Below, piece by piece: positions 17,145 through 26,222 of a DNA stretch of 64,000 bases. Position 1 is the stretch's first letter; each line of letters starts with the position of its first letter. Source of the DNA: Deltaproteobacteria bacterium. GTDB taxonomy: Bacteria > Myxococcota_A > UBA9160 > UBA4427. The notes beneath the pieces are model-generated. The model worked only from the letters and a program-made list of their open reading frames with translations, was not told the origin of the DNA and searched no databases. The DNA lies in the NCBI GenBank assembly GCA_029261855.1, contig JAJDAN010000026.1:1-64000 (forward strand), read 5' to 3'. The position numbers and the translations under genes were made by a program.

Positions 17145-18749
17145 ATGCAGATGGTGAGGCGCGGCGGTGCGCTGGCCCTCCTGGTCCTGATGTTGGCGAT
17201 GCCAGCGCACGCGCGGGTCGTTCTCGTCGGCCTCGACGGTGCGTCCTGGAACGTCATCGACCCGATGATCGCTGCGGGCGAGCTTCCGAACCTGGCGGCC
17301 GTCGCCGCCGAAGGTGTCGCCGCTGAGCTCGAGACCGTCGAGCCCGTCACCTCGCCAGTCGTCTGGACGAGCATCGCCACCGGGCGCAGCCCCGAGCATC
17401 ACGGGGTGACCGACTTCTTCTCGACTGCGGCGGACGTGACGACGCCGACGGTCTTCGAGCGGTTGGCAGCGCGCGGCGTGAGGGTAGGGCTCTACGACTT
17501 CCTGATGACCTGGCCACCCGCCGTCCTGCCGGAGGGCTTCGTCATCCCGGGCTGGCTACGCCGGGACGACACGGTGACGCCCGCAGACGTATGGTCTCGC
17601 ATCGAGCTCGAGCCCTACGTCAATGCGTACCGACCACTCAAGACCAACGACGACTACCGTCGCAACGCCCTGACGGAGATCCGGCTCAAGGCCGCGCGCT
17701 GGAACGCCCTGGCTCGGCACTTCGATGTCGAAGTCGGCGCCGTCAGCTTCTATGCCCCCGACGGCATGTCCCATCGTTTCTGGCACGGCGCCTATCCGGA
17801 TCAGTTCCCTCCCGAGGTGGCGGCGCTCGCGACGGCCGAGGAGCGAACCGCCTTGCGCGACGCCATGCACGGCGTCGATCGCGCCATCGGTGAGATCCGC
17901 GCTGGACTCTCGCCGGAAGACACGCTCATCATCGTGTCGGACCACGGCTTTCGCGCCCGGTCCAAGCCGCGAACCGTCTGGGTCGGGCGTTTCGAAGACC
18001 GCCTGGCGGCGGCGGGTCTCGATCCGGAACGGGACGGTTTCACGGTACTCACCGAGTTCGGGCAGCTCGTCGTGCAGGTGCACCCGGACGAGTTCGAAAA
18101 GGCCGCGGCCACGACCGAACGACTGGCCGCGCTGATCGAAGCCCACGAAACCGTGGACGGAGACGGGCTCTACTGGGCCGCCGAAGTCCTGGACATCGCA
18201 CCGCGACCACCGGGCAAGGAACGCGGTGTGCTGAACCGCCTGCGTCAGTGGGTGCTGCTCACCGTCCTCGACCTGGCATACGACGTAGAGCTCGACCCGG
18301 ACTCGCACGCGGTGATCATCGCGTTGCCCCGAACGGGCGTCGTCGAGGATCAGCCGGACGACGCACCGGTTCGCGTCGCCGGGAAGACTCACGCGCTTGG
18401 AGAGGTCTTCGGCCGCCAGCTCTTCACGGGGGAACACGATCCCACTGCGATCTTCCTGGCCGCGGGCGGACCGGTCGCAACGACGTCCGACCGCGGGCGC
18501 ATCAGCGTCCTCGACGTCGCGCCGTTGATCTTCTACCTGGCGGGGGCGCCCGTCCCGGACGACGCGGAAGGCCGCGTCCCCACGGAACTGCTCGAGCCGG
18601 CCTTCCTCGCAAGCCACCCGGTCGCGACGGCAGCTGCCGCGACCCTGCCCGGTGTCGAGCGTGCGGAACCCCGCGGAGCGGGATCGGAACCCCCGGCCGA
18701 CGACCCGGAGCTGCGCGAAAAGCTCCGCCGCCTCGGCTACATCGAATAG
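17145..18749 (+). CDS. Exported alkaline phosphatase-superfamily protein (phosphodiesterase/pyrophosphatase type)
   Basis: A 534-residue protein with a signal peptide (ALALLVLMLAMPAHA) followed at once by the superfamily start RVVLVGLDGASWNVIDPM, whose Asp binds metal. The likely nucleophile Thr/Ser lies in EPVTSPVVWTSIATGRSPEHHGV, as in type I phosphodiesterases. Later metal ligands are YAPDGMSHRFWH and IIVSDHGFRARS. It should hydrolyse a phospho- or sulfo-ester outside the cytoplasm; the substrate is unknown. The C-terminus DPELREKLRRLGYIE resembles tails of related proteins. GAGGAG lies 6 bases before the ATG. The next gene, a membrane protein, starts 123 bases downstream behind its own control region. 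Confidence 0.88.
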   Translation: MQMVRRGGALALLVLMLAMPAHARVVLVGLDGASWNVIDPMIAAGELPNLAAVAAEGVAAELETVEPVTSPVVWTSIATGRSPEHHGVTDFFSTAADVTTPTVFERLAARGVRVGLYDFLMTWPPAVLPEGFVIPGWLRRDDTVTPADVWSRIELEPYVNAYRPLKTNDDYRRNALTEIRLKAARWNALARHFDVEVGAVSFYAPDGMSHRFWHGAYPDQFPPEVAALATAEERTALRDAMHGVDRAIGEIRAGLSPEDTLIIVSDHGFRARSKPRTVWVGRFEDRLAAAGLDPERDGFTVLTEFGQLVVQVHPDEFEKAAATTERLAALIEAHETVDGDGLYWAAEVLDIAPRPPGKERGVLNRLRQWVLLTVLDLAYDVELDPDSHAVIIALPRTGVVEDQPDDAPVRVAGKTHALGEVFGRQLFTGEHDPTAIFLAAGGPVATTSDRGRISVLDVAPLIFYLAGAPVPDDAEGRVPTELLEPAFLASHPVATAAAATLPGVERAEPRGAGSEPPADDPELREKLRRLGYIE

Positions 18750-18823
18750 GGACACTCTTGTCACAGCCCCTGCCACTAACTGCCCGGGGGCGGCCCAGGG
18801 GCGCCTAACGCGGCGATTCGGCT

Positions 18824-18867
18824 TGGATTTATCCGGTTGAATCCAGACATCGTTTCATGAAACGATG
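18824..18867 (+). promoter_or_regulatory. Operator-like inverted repeats ahead of the membrane protein gene
   Basis: A perfect 20-base palindrome, CATCGTTTCATGAAACGATG, occupies 18848-18867 and ends 5 bases before the ATG at 18873. Just upstream TGGATT (18824-18829) and AATCCA (18840-18845) form a second inverted repeat. The region is AT-rich compared with its surroundings. A dimeric repressor site is the simplest reading; no regulator gene is adjacent. Confidence 0.55.
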
Positions 18868-18872
18868 GAGCC

Positions 18873-20561
18873 ATGAGCGCCACCGCTGCCCCGACTCGCT
18901 CGTGGCTGGTGGGACCCGCAGCCGATCTGTTGCTGGGCTGTGGCGTCCTCTACATGGGCGTATTCGTCGTCTTCGCAGCGGCGGGGCCCGAGCTTCGCGC
19001 GGCGGCGCCCCTGACGCTCCCGGTGCTGCTTGCATTGCTGCTCTCTGCACCGCACTACGGCGCCACCTTGCTGCGCGTGTACGAGAACCGCGCGGACCGT
19101 GGCAAGTACTTCCTCTTTGCCGTCCATCTGACGCTAGGCATCGGACTGCTCTTCGTGCTCGGCCTCCATTCGGTCGCGCTCGCCTCGTGGCTCTTCACCA
19201 TCTTCCTGATCTGGAGCCCCTGGCATTACACCGGACAGAACTACGGCCTGGCCGTGATGTTCCTGCGCCGCCGGGGCGTGCCGGTGCCACCGGGCGTCAA
19301 GCGGCTCCTCTATTTCTCGTTCCTGCTGTCGTGGGTGATGCTGGTGCTCGTTCTCTACACGGGCGGCGAGGGAGCCGATGCCGCTCGCAGCTACGGCGCT
19401 CTGGGTCACGAGAAGATCCGCATCCAGAGCCTCGGCATCCCCGCCGTCGTGGGCGAGATCGGCACGCCCCTCGTGGGCCTCGCCTATCTCGCGACCACCC
19501 TCGCCGCGGGCATCGGCTTGCTTCGAAGAGCGCGACCGATGGACCTGCTGCCCGCAGGGCTACTCGTCGTCACCCAGGCGCTCTGGTTCTCGCTGCCGGC
19601 ACTGGTTCGCTTCACGGGAGTCGGCGCGGGCATCGATCCCCTCGATCCCGACTTTCGCGTCCAGAGCTTCGTCTGGGTCGCCTTCGGTCACGCCGTCCAG
19701 TACCTCTGGGTGACGAACTACTACGCCCGGTCGTCGCCCGAATGGCACGGTACGCCGTACTTCCTGGCGAAGGCGGCGGTCGCGGGAACCGCGCTCTGGA
19801 CCTTCCCCTTGCTGCTGTTCGCGCCCTGGTCCCTGGGTGCCGGGGGGCTCATGACGGGCGACGCGGGCTTCTACCTGCTCGTCTCGTCGTGCATCAACAT
19901 CCATCACTTCGTTCTGGACGGGGCCATCTGGAAGCTGCGCGATTCACGCATCGCACGCGTACTGCTCAGCGATCCGACCCAGGCCCGCCCCCCACGCATG
20001 TCCCGAAGGCCCTGGCTGCGCATGCTCACCTGGGGCATCGCGGGCGCGGGCGCTTGTCTCGCCATCTTCCAGTACCAGCTGGAGGCCCAGCTGACGTCGG
20101 CGGGTGCGCGCGGGGACGCGGTGCGCATGGAGAACGCCCTCGCGGGCCTCGATTGGTTCGGACGCGACAGCGCGCTCCAGCGCAAGCTGCTCGCGAAGGC
20201 GTGGCTCGATGCGGGAGACCTGCCGAGGTCCATCGCCGCGCTGCGACGCAGCCTCGCGCTCGAGCCCGACGTGAAGAGCTACAGCGAGCTTTCCATGCTC
20301 GAAGCCCAGCGCGGCGACAAGCTTGCGTCCCTGGCGGCGCTCGAGGCGGCCCTCATGCTGGAACCCGAACGTCTCGGGTTGCTGCACCGGGCGGGTGAGG
20401 CTCAGCTCGCGCTCGGTCGTCCGGACCTCGCGAAGCCGCTGCTTCTGCGCGCGGTCGCCCAGGACCCCACGCACATCGCGAGCCGCGTCGCGCTGCAGCG
20501 CGCGCAGAAGGCGCTGGCCGAGCAACCCGAGCTGGCTTCGCAGACCCTCGATCCGCTCTAA
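18873..20561 (+). CDS. Polytopic membrane protein with conserved-looking histidine motifs and repeat tail
   Basis: A 562-residue protein with about 9-10 membrane helices (residues 10-400) and a soluble C-terminal part (about 410-562) that reads as TPR-like helical repeats (AWLDAGDLPRSIAALRRSLALEPD, then LASLAALEAALMLEPERLG). Histidines sit at membrane edges: SAPHYGATL, SPWHYTGQNYG, AFGHAVQYLW and NIHHFVLDGAIWK. That pattern resembles membrane metal-dependent oxygenases or desaturases, but no named family can be assigned by eye. It might instead be a transporter-like scaffold. A perfect palindrome overlaps its leader. The preceding exported phosphodiesterase may be functionally linked. Confidence 0.75.
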   Translation: MSATAAPTRSWLVGPAADLLLGCGVLYMGVFVVFAAAGPELRAAAPLTLPVLLALLLSAPHYGATLLRVYENRADRGKYFLFAVHLTLGIGLLFVLGLHSVALASWLFTIFLIWSPWHYTGQNYGLAVMFLRRRGVPVPPGVKRLLYFSFLLSWVMLVLVLYTGGEGADAARSYGALGHEKIRIQSLGIPAVVGEIGTPLVGLAYLATTLAAGIGLLRRARPMDLLPAGLLVVTQALWFSLPALVRFTGVGAGIDPLDPDFRVQSFVWVAFGHAVQYLWVTNYYARSSPEWHGTPYFLAKAAVAGTALWTFPLLLFAPWSLGAGGLMTGDAGFYLLVSSCINIHHFVLDGAIWKLRDSRIARVLLSDPTQARPPRMSRRPWLRMLTWGIAGAGACLAIFQYQLEAQLTSAGARGDAVRMENALAGLDWFGRDSALQRKLLAKAWLDAGDLPRSIAALRRSLALEPDVKSYSELSMLEAQRGDKLASLAALEAALMLEPERLGLLHRAGEAQLALGRPDLAKPLLLRAVAQDPTHIASRVALQRAQKALAEQPELASQTLDPL

Positions 20562-20572
20562 GCTCCCGCGGC

Positions 20573-21703
20573 ATGAATGACCGCCGAACCGGGCTCTCGA
20601 ACCGCGAGGCACTTGTGGCCGTCGCCGTCGCCCTGGCGGTGGGGGTCGTGGCGTCGCTGGCATTGCGCCCGCCGTCGCGCGCGCCCGGCGCGGACCCGCG
20701 CGGCGCCGACGCGCCGGTCGCCGAGCAGCACCAACGTTGGCGGCTACCCGCCGCCTTCGGCACGAACCTGCCCGCCCTCGGTGACAACATCCTCTACGTC
20801 GCCGAGAGCATCCAGTCGGCGAGCGCCGGCTCGCTCGAGGTCGAGGTCTTCGAGCCGGGCGAACTCGTCCCCGCCTTCGGCATCACCGAGGCGGTACGCG
20901 ACGCGAAGGTCGAGGCGGGATACACCTGGCTCGGCTACGACCAGGGCAAGCTGCCGTGGTCGACGCTCTTCGGCGCAGTGCCCTTCGGCATGGAGCCCTG
21001 GGAGTACACCGCCTGGTGGTACGAAGGGGGCGGCCGCGAGATCGCCGAGGATCTCTACGCCGACTGGGGCGTCCACGTGATGCTCTGCGGGATCATCGGC
21101 CCCGAGTCTGCAGGCTGGTTCCGCGAGCCCGTGCGAACCCTCGACGACATCCGTGGGCTCAAGATCCGCTTCGCCGGAATCGGTGGCGCCGTACTGCAGC
21201 GCCTGGGCGCAAGCGTGACCTTGCTGCCGGGCGGTGAGATCTTCCAGGCCCTCGAGAAAGGCGCCATCGACGCCACCGAGTACTCGATGCCCGCCATCGA
21301 CCAGCGACTCGGCTTCGACCGGGTCGCGCGCTTCAACTACTTCCCAGGCTGGCACCAACCCTTCACGGCCTTCCACCTGGTGGTGAACCCGGCGGTCTGG
21401 GCCGCGCTGTCCCCCGCGCAACGAGCCGTCGTCGAAACGAGCTGCACAGCGGGAGTCGCTCGCAACCTCGCTCACGGCGAGGCCATCCAGGGCGCCGTGC
21501 TGAACCGCTCGCGCGAGAACGGCGTGCAGGTGGAGAGCCTGCCGGACGACGTGCTGCGCGAGCTGCAGCGTGTGACGGGAGAGATCCTCGAAGAAGAGGC
21601 CGCAGCCGACGCCGACTTCCGCCGGGTGCTCTCGTCCCAACGCGCCTTCTCCGCCGAGTATCAGGGCTGGAAGGGCGTCGGCTACCTGCCGCGCGACTTC
21701 TGA
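20573..21703 (+). CDS. dctP: TRAP transporter substrate-binding protein
   Basis: A 376-residue DctP-type periplasmic receptor. The N-terminal helix (ALVAVAVALAVGVVASLAL) is a signal peptide or anchor. Family features: RWRLPAAFG, VEVFEPGELVPAFGITEAV, PFGMEPWEYTAWWYEGGG, the conserved GLKIRFAGIGGAVLQRLGAS with Arg for the carboxylate, EIFQALEKGAIDATEYSMP and YFPGWHQPF. The last resembles receptors for 2-oxo acids, such as TakP; that specificity is inference. It leads a dctP-dctQ-dctM operon, joined to dctQ by a one-base TGATG overlap. TAAGCT lies 8 bases before its start, overlapping the upstream stop. Confidence 0.92.
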   Translation: MNDRRTGLSNREALVAVAVALAVGVVASLALRPPSRAPGADPRGADAPVAEQHQRWRLPAAFGTNLPALGDNILYVAESIQSASAGSLEVEVFEPGELVPAFGITEAVRDAKVEAGYTWLGYDQGKLPWSTLFGAVPFGMEPWEYTAWWYEGGGREIAEDLYADWGVHVMLCGIIGPESAGWFREPVRTLDDIRGLKIRFAGIGGAVLQRLGASVTLLPGGEIFQALEKGAIDATEYSMPAIDQRLGFDRVARFNYFPGWHQPFTAFHLVVNPAVWAALSPAQRAVVETSCTAGVARNLAHGEAIQGAVLNRSRENGVQVESLPDDVLRELQRVTGEILEEEAAADADFRRVLSSQRAFSAEYQGWKGVGYLPRDF

Positions 21704-22230
21704 TGGATCTTCCGCACACGAGACTGTCGCGACGGATCGACGCGGCCGTGCGACGCGTCGGGGATGCCGCGTCCTGGCTGTGGGCCGTGTTGCTGGTCGT
21801 CGTCGTGCTGAACGTGGTGCTTCGCTACGCGTTCGGCGAAGGCCGGATCGAGCTGGAAGAAATCCAGTGGCACCTCTATGCCGCAGGCTTCCTGGTGGCC
21901 CTCGGGTACACCTTCGAGTCCGACGACCACATCCGCGTGGACTTCCTGCGCGCGCGTCTGTCTCCGCGGACGCGCGGCTGGGTCGAGCTCTACGGGATCC
22001 TGCTGCTGCTGCTGCCCTTCGTCGCACTCGTGCTCGTGAGCGCGGTGCCCTTCGTCGCGTCGTCCTGGCAGCAGGCCGAGGTCTCCGTCGCACCGGGCGG
22101 GCTTCCCTTCCGTTGGGCCATGAAGGGGATGATCCTCGCCGGCTTCGCGCTGCTGCTGCTCGCCGCCTTCGCGCGGCTGGTGCGCGTGACGTGCTTCTTG
22201 TTCGGGTTCCCGAAACCGGACCGGAACTGA
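21703..22230 (+). CDS. dctQ: TRAP transporter small permease
   Basis: A 175-residue protein with four membrane helices, the usual size for DctQ. Landmarks: WLWAVLLVVVVLNVVLRYAFGEGRIELEEIQWHLY and the DDHIRVDFL motif typical of the family. It forms the membrane complex with DctM and moves substrate bound by DctP, driven by a Na+ or H+ gradient. It starts inside the dctP stop (TGATG) and ends 2 bases before dctM. Confidence 0.92.
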   Translation: MDLPHTRLSRRIDAAVRRVGDAASWLWAVLLVVVVLNVVLRYAFGEGRIELEEIQWHLYAAGFLVALGYTFESDDHIRVDFLRARLSPRTRGWVELYGILLLLLPFVALVLVSAVPFVASSWQQAEVSVAPGGLPFRWAMKGMILAGFALLLLAAFARLVRVTCFLFGFPKPDRN

Positions 22231-22232
22231 CG

Positions 22233-23585
22233 ATGCCCTGGAACGACCTCCTGGTCATCGCCATGTTCGCCGCCTTCATCGGGCTCATCTTCACGGGCTT
22301 TCCCGTGGCCTGGGTGCTGGGCGGGCTCGCCGTCGTCTTCACCGCGCTCGCGATCGTTCTCGACGTGGACTTCGACATTCCGCTCGGCGTCGACTGGCCC
22401 TACGCGTCCCTGACGGTCGACCGCATCTGGAACCTGATGGAGAACTGGGTGCTCGTCGCCCTGCCACTCTTCGTCTTCATGGGGCTGATGCTCGACCGCT
22501 CGGGCGTCGCCAACGACCTGATGACGAACTTCGCGCGGCTCTTCGGTCGCGTGCGAGGCGGTCTGGCGGTGGCGGTTTCGGTGATCGGCGTACTGCTCGC
22601 GGCCTCCACGGGGATCATCGGCGCCTCGGTGGTGCTGCTCGCCCTGCTCGGGCTGCCGATCATGCTCGAGAACGGCTACCGCCCGAGCCTCGCGGCGGGC
22701 ACCGTGGCTTCCGTCGGTACCCTCGGCATCCTGATCCCACCGAGCATCATGCTCGTGATGATGGCCGACCGCCTGGCCATGTCGGTGGGAGATCTCTTCC
22801 TCGGCGCCTTCTTCCCGGGGCTTCTTCTCGGCGCGCTCTACATCGCCTACATCCTGATCGTCGCGACGGTCGACCCCGACGCGGCGCCCCTGCCCGAAGC
22901 CGCGCAGCCCATCGACCTGGCCATCGTCGGCGACGTCGTGCGCGCGGTGCTGCCCGCCGCCGGGCTCATCCTGGCCGTGCTCGGGAGCATCTTCTTCGGC
23001 ATCGCGACGCCCACCGAAGCCGCCGGCGTGGGAGCCGCCGGCGCCCTGTTGCTGGCAGGCTCGCGCGGAAATCTGCGGGGCGGCGTCCTCCCCCAGGTGC
23101 TTTCGGAAACCAGCCGCACCACCGGCTTCATCTTCGGCATCTTCGTCGGCGCCACCGCCTACTCGCTGGTGCTGCGCGGGCTCGGTGGCGACCACCTGAT
23201 CGAGCGCGCCTTCCTGGGGCTGCCCTTCGGGCCGACGGGCATCCTGATCTCGATCCTCGCGTTCACCTTCCTGCTCGGCTTCTTTCTCGACTGGATCGAG
23301 ATCACCCTGGTGGTGCTGCCGCTGGTGGCGCCCGTGGTCGAGAGCCTCGGCTTCGACCTCGTCTGGTTCACGGTGCTGTTCGCGGTCTGCCTGCAGACTT
23401 CCTTCCTGACGCCGCCCGTCGGCTTCGCGCTCTTCTATCTCAAGGGCGTCGCACCACCCGAGATCGACATCCAGACCATCTACCGCGGCGTCGTCCCGTT
23501 CATCCTGCTGCAGCTGCTCGGCCTGGGGCTGATCTTCGCCTGGCAGGACCTGGTGACCTGGCTACCCAGCGTCGCCTACGGCTGA
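22233..23585 (+). CDS. dctM: TRAP transporter large permease
   Basis: A 450-residue DctM with about 12 membrane helices. Typical segments: FTGFPVAWVLGG, NWVLVALPLFVFMGLMLDRSG, GGLAVAVSVIGVLLAASTGIIGAS, VGTLGILIPPSIMLVMM, ATPTEAAGVGAAGALLLA and FFLDWIEITLVVLPLVAPVV. It is the ion-coupled transport subunit. Charged insertion residues around VDPDAAPLPEAAQPID form a cytoplasmic loop. Its last 24 bases overlap the end of the convergent znuB-like gene. Confidence 0.93.
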   Translation: MPWNDLLVIAMFAAFIGLIFTGFPVAWVLGGLAVVFTALAIVLDVDFDIPLGVDWPYASLTVDRIWNLMENWVLVALPLFVFMGLMLDRSGVANDLMTNFARLFGRVRGGLAVAVSVIGVLLAASTGIIGASVVLLALLGLPIMLENGYRPSLAAGTVASVGTLGILIPPSIMLVMMADRLAMSVGDLFLGAFFPGLLLGALYIAYILIVATVDPDAAPLPEAAQPIDLAIVGDVVRAVLPAAGLILAVLGSIFFGIATPTEAAGVGAAGALLLAGSRGNLRGGVLPQVLSETSRTTGFIFGIFVGATAYSLVLRGLGGDHLIERAFLGLPFGPTGILISILAFTFLLGFFLDWIEITLVVLPLVAPVVESLGFDLVWFTVLFAVCLQTSFLTPPVGFALFYLKGVAPPEIDIQTIYRGVVPFILLQLLGLGLIFAWQDLVTWLPSVAYG

Positions 23586-24431
23586 CAGACCCGACCGAAG
23601 CCGCACCCAGAGCCAGGCAACCGCGAGCACCCCGCACTGCAGCGCAACAGTGAGCTGCGCCGGCGGAAGGTCGACGGTGTTCGCCACGACGAACGCGATG
23701 ATCGCGGTCGCGAGCCCGAGAACGGGCGCGACCACGAACATCGGTCGGACTTCGCGACACAGCTTGCGCGCGGCCATGGCGGGCAGCACCAGGCAGCCGA
23801 AGCTGTAGATCATACCCGCCGAGTGGATCGAGAGCCCGACCGCGAGGCCCAACCAGGCCGCGAGCCCTACGCGCCACAGAGCCGGCCGCATGCCGACGGC
23901 GGCCGCCATTTCCGGGTCCATGGCATAGAGCACGATGCGGTCGCGCAGCTGCCAGACTGCGACGAGCGAGGCCCCGAGCAGCCCGCCAAAGAGCCAGACG
24001 TCCGTACGCGACGCCCCCAGGATCGACGAGAACAGGATGCGGTGAACCTCTTCCAGGCCGTGGGGACTGTGCGCGAGCAACAGCACGGGAACGCTGCTGC
24101 CGACCAGGAAGATCCAGCCCGTGACTGCTTCGGCGCTCTCACCGCCGGGTTTCGCTTCACGCGCGCTGGCCAGCGCCGTCAACAGGGATGCCGTCACGGC
24201 GAAGAGGAAGGTGACCGCGTCCGCCTGGAAGGCGTGGATGACCGTGACGCCCTGCAGCCAGATCGCGACGGCCGTCCCCAACGTCGACGCCTGGGAGACC
24301 GCGGCGCCGAGGAAGATCTGGTCGCGGGCCACCACCTGCACGCCCACCACCGAAAGCAGGCAGGCCACCGCCCAGCCCGCAAGATAGGTATCGCCGAACA
24401 GCGGCCAGGATGCGAGGAAGGCCTCGATCAC
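23562..24431 (-). CDS. Metal ABC transporter permease (ZnuB/TroC type)
   Basis: A 289-residue ABC-3 family permease with about 8 helices. Seen: QVVARDQIFLGAAVSQASTLGTAVA near the N-terminus, LFSSILGAS, YAMDPEMAAAVGM and SIHSAGMIYSFGCLVLPAMAARKL. It transports Zn2+ or Mn2+ in a complex with the ATPase and binding protein upstream. It starts with GTG overlapping the ATPase stop (GTGA). The 3' end overlaps dctM tail-to-tail. Confidence 0.9.
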   Translation of the reverse strand: MIEAFLASWPLFGDTYLAGWAVACLLSVVGVQVVARDQIFLGAAVSQASTLGTAVAIWLQGVTVIHAFQADAVTFLFAVTASLLTALASAREAKPGGESAEAVTGWIFLVGSSVPVLLLAHSPHGLEEVHRILFSSILGASRTDVWLFGGLLGASLVAVWQLRDRIVLYAMDPEMAAAVGMRPALWRVGLAAWLGLAVGLSIHSAGMIYSFGCLVLPAMAARKLCREVRPMFVVAPVLGLATAIIAFVVANTVDLPPAQLTVALQCGVLAVAWLWVRLRSGLSAVGDAG

Positions 24432-25216
24432 GCTTCGCTTCCCGTAGCGAGGGCACGTGCCATGGTCGCCGCCCGGTTGCCGAAGGCGCGCGCGAGCGCG
24501 GCGGGCTGAAGCACCTCGTCCCGCGTGCCGGCGAGGACGCGGCCCTCACCCGCCAGCGCGACGTGCGTCGCATACCGGACCGCGATCTCGAGGTGGTGCG
24601 TGATGAAGAGCACCGTCGAGCCCCCGTCGCGGTGGAGCGTTTCGAGTGTCTCGAGAAAGTCGTCCTGGGAGGCGACGTCCATGCCCTCGGTCGGCTCGTC
24701 CACGACGAGCAGGCTGGGACGTCGGACCAGAGCGCGCGCCACCAGCGCTCTCCGCCGTTGCCCACCCGAAAGCGACCAGTAGTCCCGGGCCGCCAGTCCA
24801 CCGAGACCCGACCGTTCGAGCGCCCAGGCGATGTCGGCTTCTCGCTCGGCGCGCGGCCGATCCCCGCCGATGCGACCCAGGGAGACGAACTCGCGCACGC
24901 TGGTCGGGAGCGCCGGGCTGAACGAGCACTGCTGGGGGACGAAACCCGTGCGCGCGAGCGCCGCGTGCCGGGGGTCCCGAACGGCGCGACCCGCGAGCAG
25001 CGGGGTCAGGCCCAGCAAGGTTCGCAGCAGGGTGGTCTTGCCGGAACCATTGGGACCGAGCAGGAACCAGAACTCGCCTTTGCGGATCTCGAGATCGACG
25101 TCTCGCAGCACGACGGTGCCGGGGTAGCCGACGCGCGCCCCCGAGAGCCGCAGCACGACTCCCTTCTCCGTTTCGGGCCCTTGGTAGGACTCGAGGCCGG
25201 ACTCAGCGGAGCGCAT
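24428..25216 (-). CDS. Metal ABC transporter ATP-binding protein (ZnuC type)
   Basis: A 262-residue ATPase. Walker A is GPNGSGKTTLL, the Q-loop follows in GFVPQQCSFS, the signature is SLSGGQRRRALVARAL, Walker B is LLVVDEPTEGMD and the H-loop is LFITHHLEIA. It powers the zinc/manganese-type importer. Its start overlaps the end of the binding-protein gene by 14 bases, and its end overlaps the permease start by 3 bases. Confidence 0.92.
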   Translation of the reverse strand: MRSAESGLESYQGPETEKGVVLRLSGARVGYPGTVVLRDVDLEIRKGEFWFLLGPNGSGKTTLLRTLLGLTPLLAGRAVRDPRHAALARTGFVPQQCSFSPALPTSVREFVSLGRIGGDRPRAEREADIAWALERSGLGGLAARDYWSLSGGQRRRALVARALVRRPSLLVVDEPTEGMDVASQDDFLETLETLHRDGGSTVLFITHHLEIAVRYATHVALAGEGRVLAGTRDEVLQPAALARAFGNRAATMARALATGSEA

Positions 25217-26222
25217 CGGTCAGCTTCCTCACGTTCCAGTCCGTCATGGCGAGATAGTCGTCGACGCCAGCGCGCGCGCCGACCTGATTCGCCATCTCCA
25301 CCACCTTCGCCCCGCTCGCCGCCGCCACCTTCTCGGCGTAGCGCGGATGGAAGTAGGAGGACGACAGGATCGCCCGGATCCCGCGCTCTTCGATCAGCAC
25401 CGCCACCTCGGACAGATGCCTGGTGGTGGGGGTGATCCCGGGCAACGGCTCGAGGAACGCCGCCACCGTCAGATCGAAGCGTTTCGCGAAGTAGGGCCAC
25501 AGATCGTGATCCGCGACGACCTGGGCCCCGCGGTACGGCTGCATGGCGCCGAGCCAACCCCCCGGAGCCGCGCCTTCCAGTAGGCCGTCGAGACGATCGT
25601 CGAGAACGGCCGCGGCGAGCGGCGCGGAGCCGAACCGGGAAACCAGGTCGTCCCCCACGAGCCGCGTGAGCAACGCGACCGCGAAGGCGTCGGCGCGACC
25701 CGCGAAGCGCTCGCTCGCCTCGGGACGCAACGTGGAAAGGCGGTCGCGGATGGCCCGGGCTACGCGCAGACCGTTCACGGGGTCGGTGAGATAGTGCGGA
25801 TTCCCGGACGCGTGCACGTCGCCCATGGAACGGTCCACGACGCCCGTCGCGGCCCCCAGCAGCGGCACCACCGTCGAGGCGTCGAGGTTGCCCTCCGCAC
25901 CGGGCTGCACGCGGCTGTTGCGCGCGCTGCGCAGCAGTGCCGGCACCCAGCCAATCTCGAGCTGCAGTCCCACGTGGACGAACAGGTCCGCGCGGGACAA
26001 CACCCGGATGAAGCTGGGCCGCGCCTCGATGAAGTGGGGGTCCTGGCCCCCCCGAACGAATGCGGTGACCTCGACATCGTCTCCGCCGACGGCCTCGACG
26101 AGATTCGCGAGGTCGGGGGTCGTGGCCGCGACCCGAAGGGGATCGGCCATGGCCGCGGGAGCGAGCAGGCAGCACGCCGCCAGAGCGAGACACCGAGCGA
26201 GCGTTCGAAGGAGTGCCCGCAT
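25203..26222 (-). CDS. Metal ABC transporter substrate-binding protein (ZnuA type)
   Basis: A 339-residue cluster A-I metal receptor with a signal peptide (RCLALAACCLLAPAAMA). Likely metal ligands: His in GGQDPHFIEARPS, His in SGNPHYLTDP, His in SSSYFHPRYAEKV and Asp in AGVDDYLAMTD. The usual His-rich flexible loop of ZnuA is absent, so Mn2+ cannot be excluded. The start overlaps the preceding outer-membrane protein stop by one base (TGATG), which ties the two into one unit. Confidence 0.9.
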   Translation of the reverse strand: MRALLRTLARCLALAACCLLAPAAMADPLRVAATTPDLANLVEAVGGDDVEVTAFVRGGQDPHFIEARPSFIRVLSRADLFVHVGLQLEIGWVPALLRSARNSRVQPGAEGNLDASTVVPLLGAATGVVDRSMGDVHASGNPHYLTDPVNGLRVARAIRDRLSTLRPEASERFAGRADAFAVALLTRLVGDDLVSRFGSAPLAAAVLDDRLDGLLEGAAPGGWLGAMQPYRGAQVVADHDLWPYFAKRFDLTVAAFLEPLPGITPTTRHLSEVAVLIEERGIRAILSSSYFHPRYAEKVAAASGAKVVEMANQVGARAGVDDYLAMTDWNVRKLTDALR

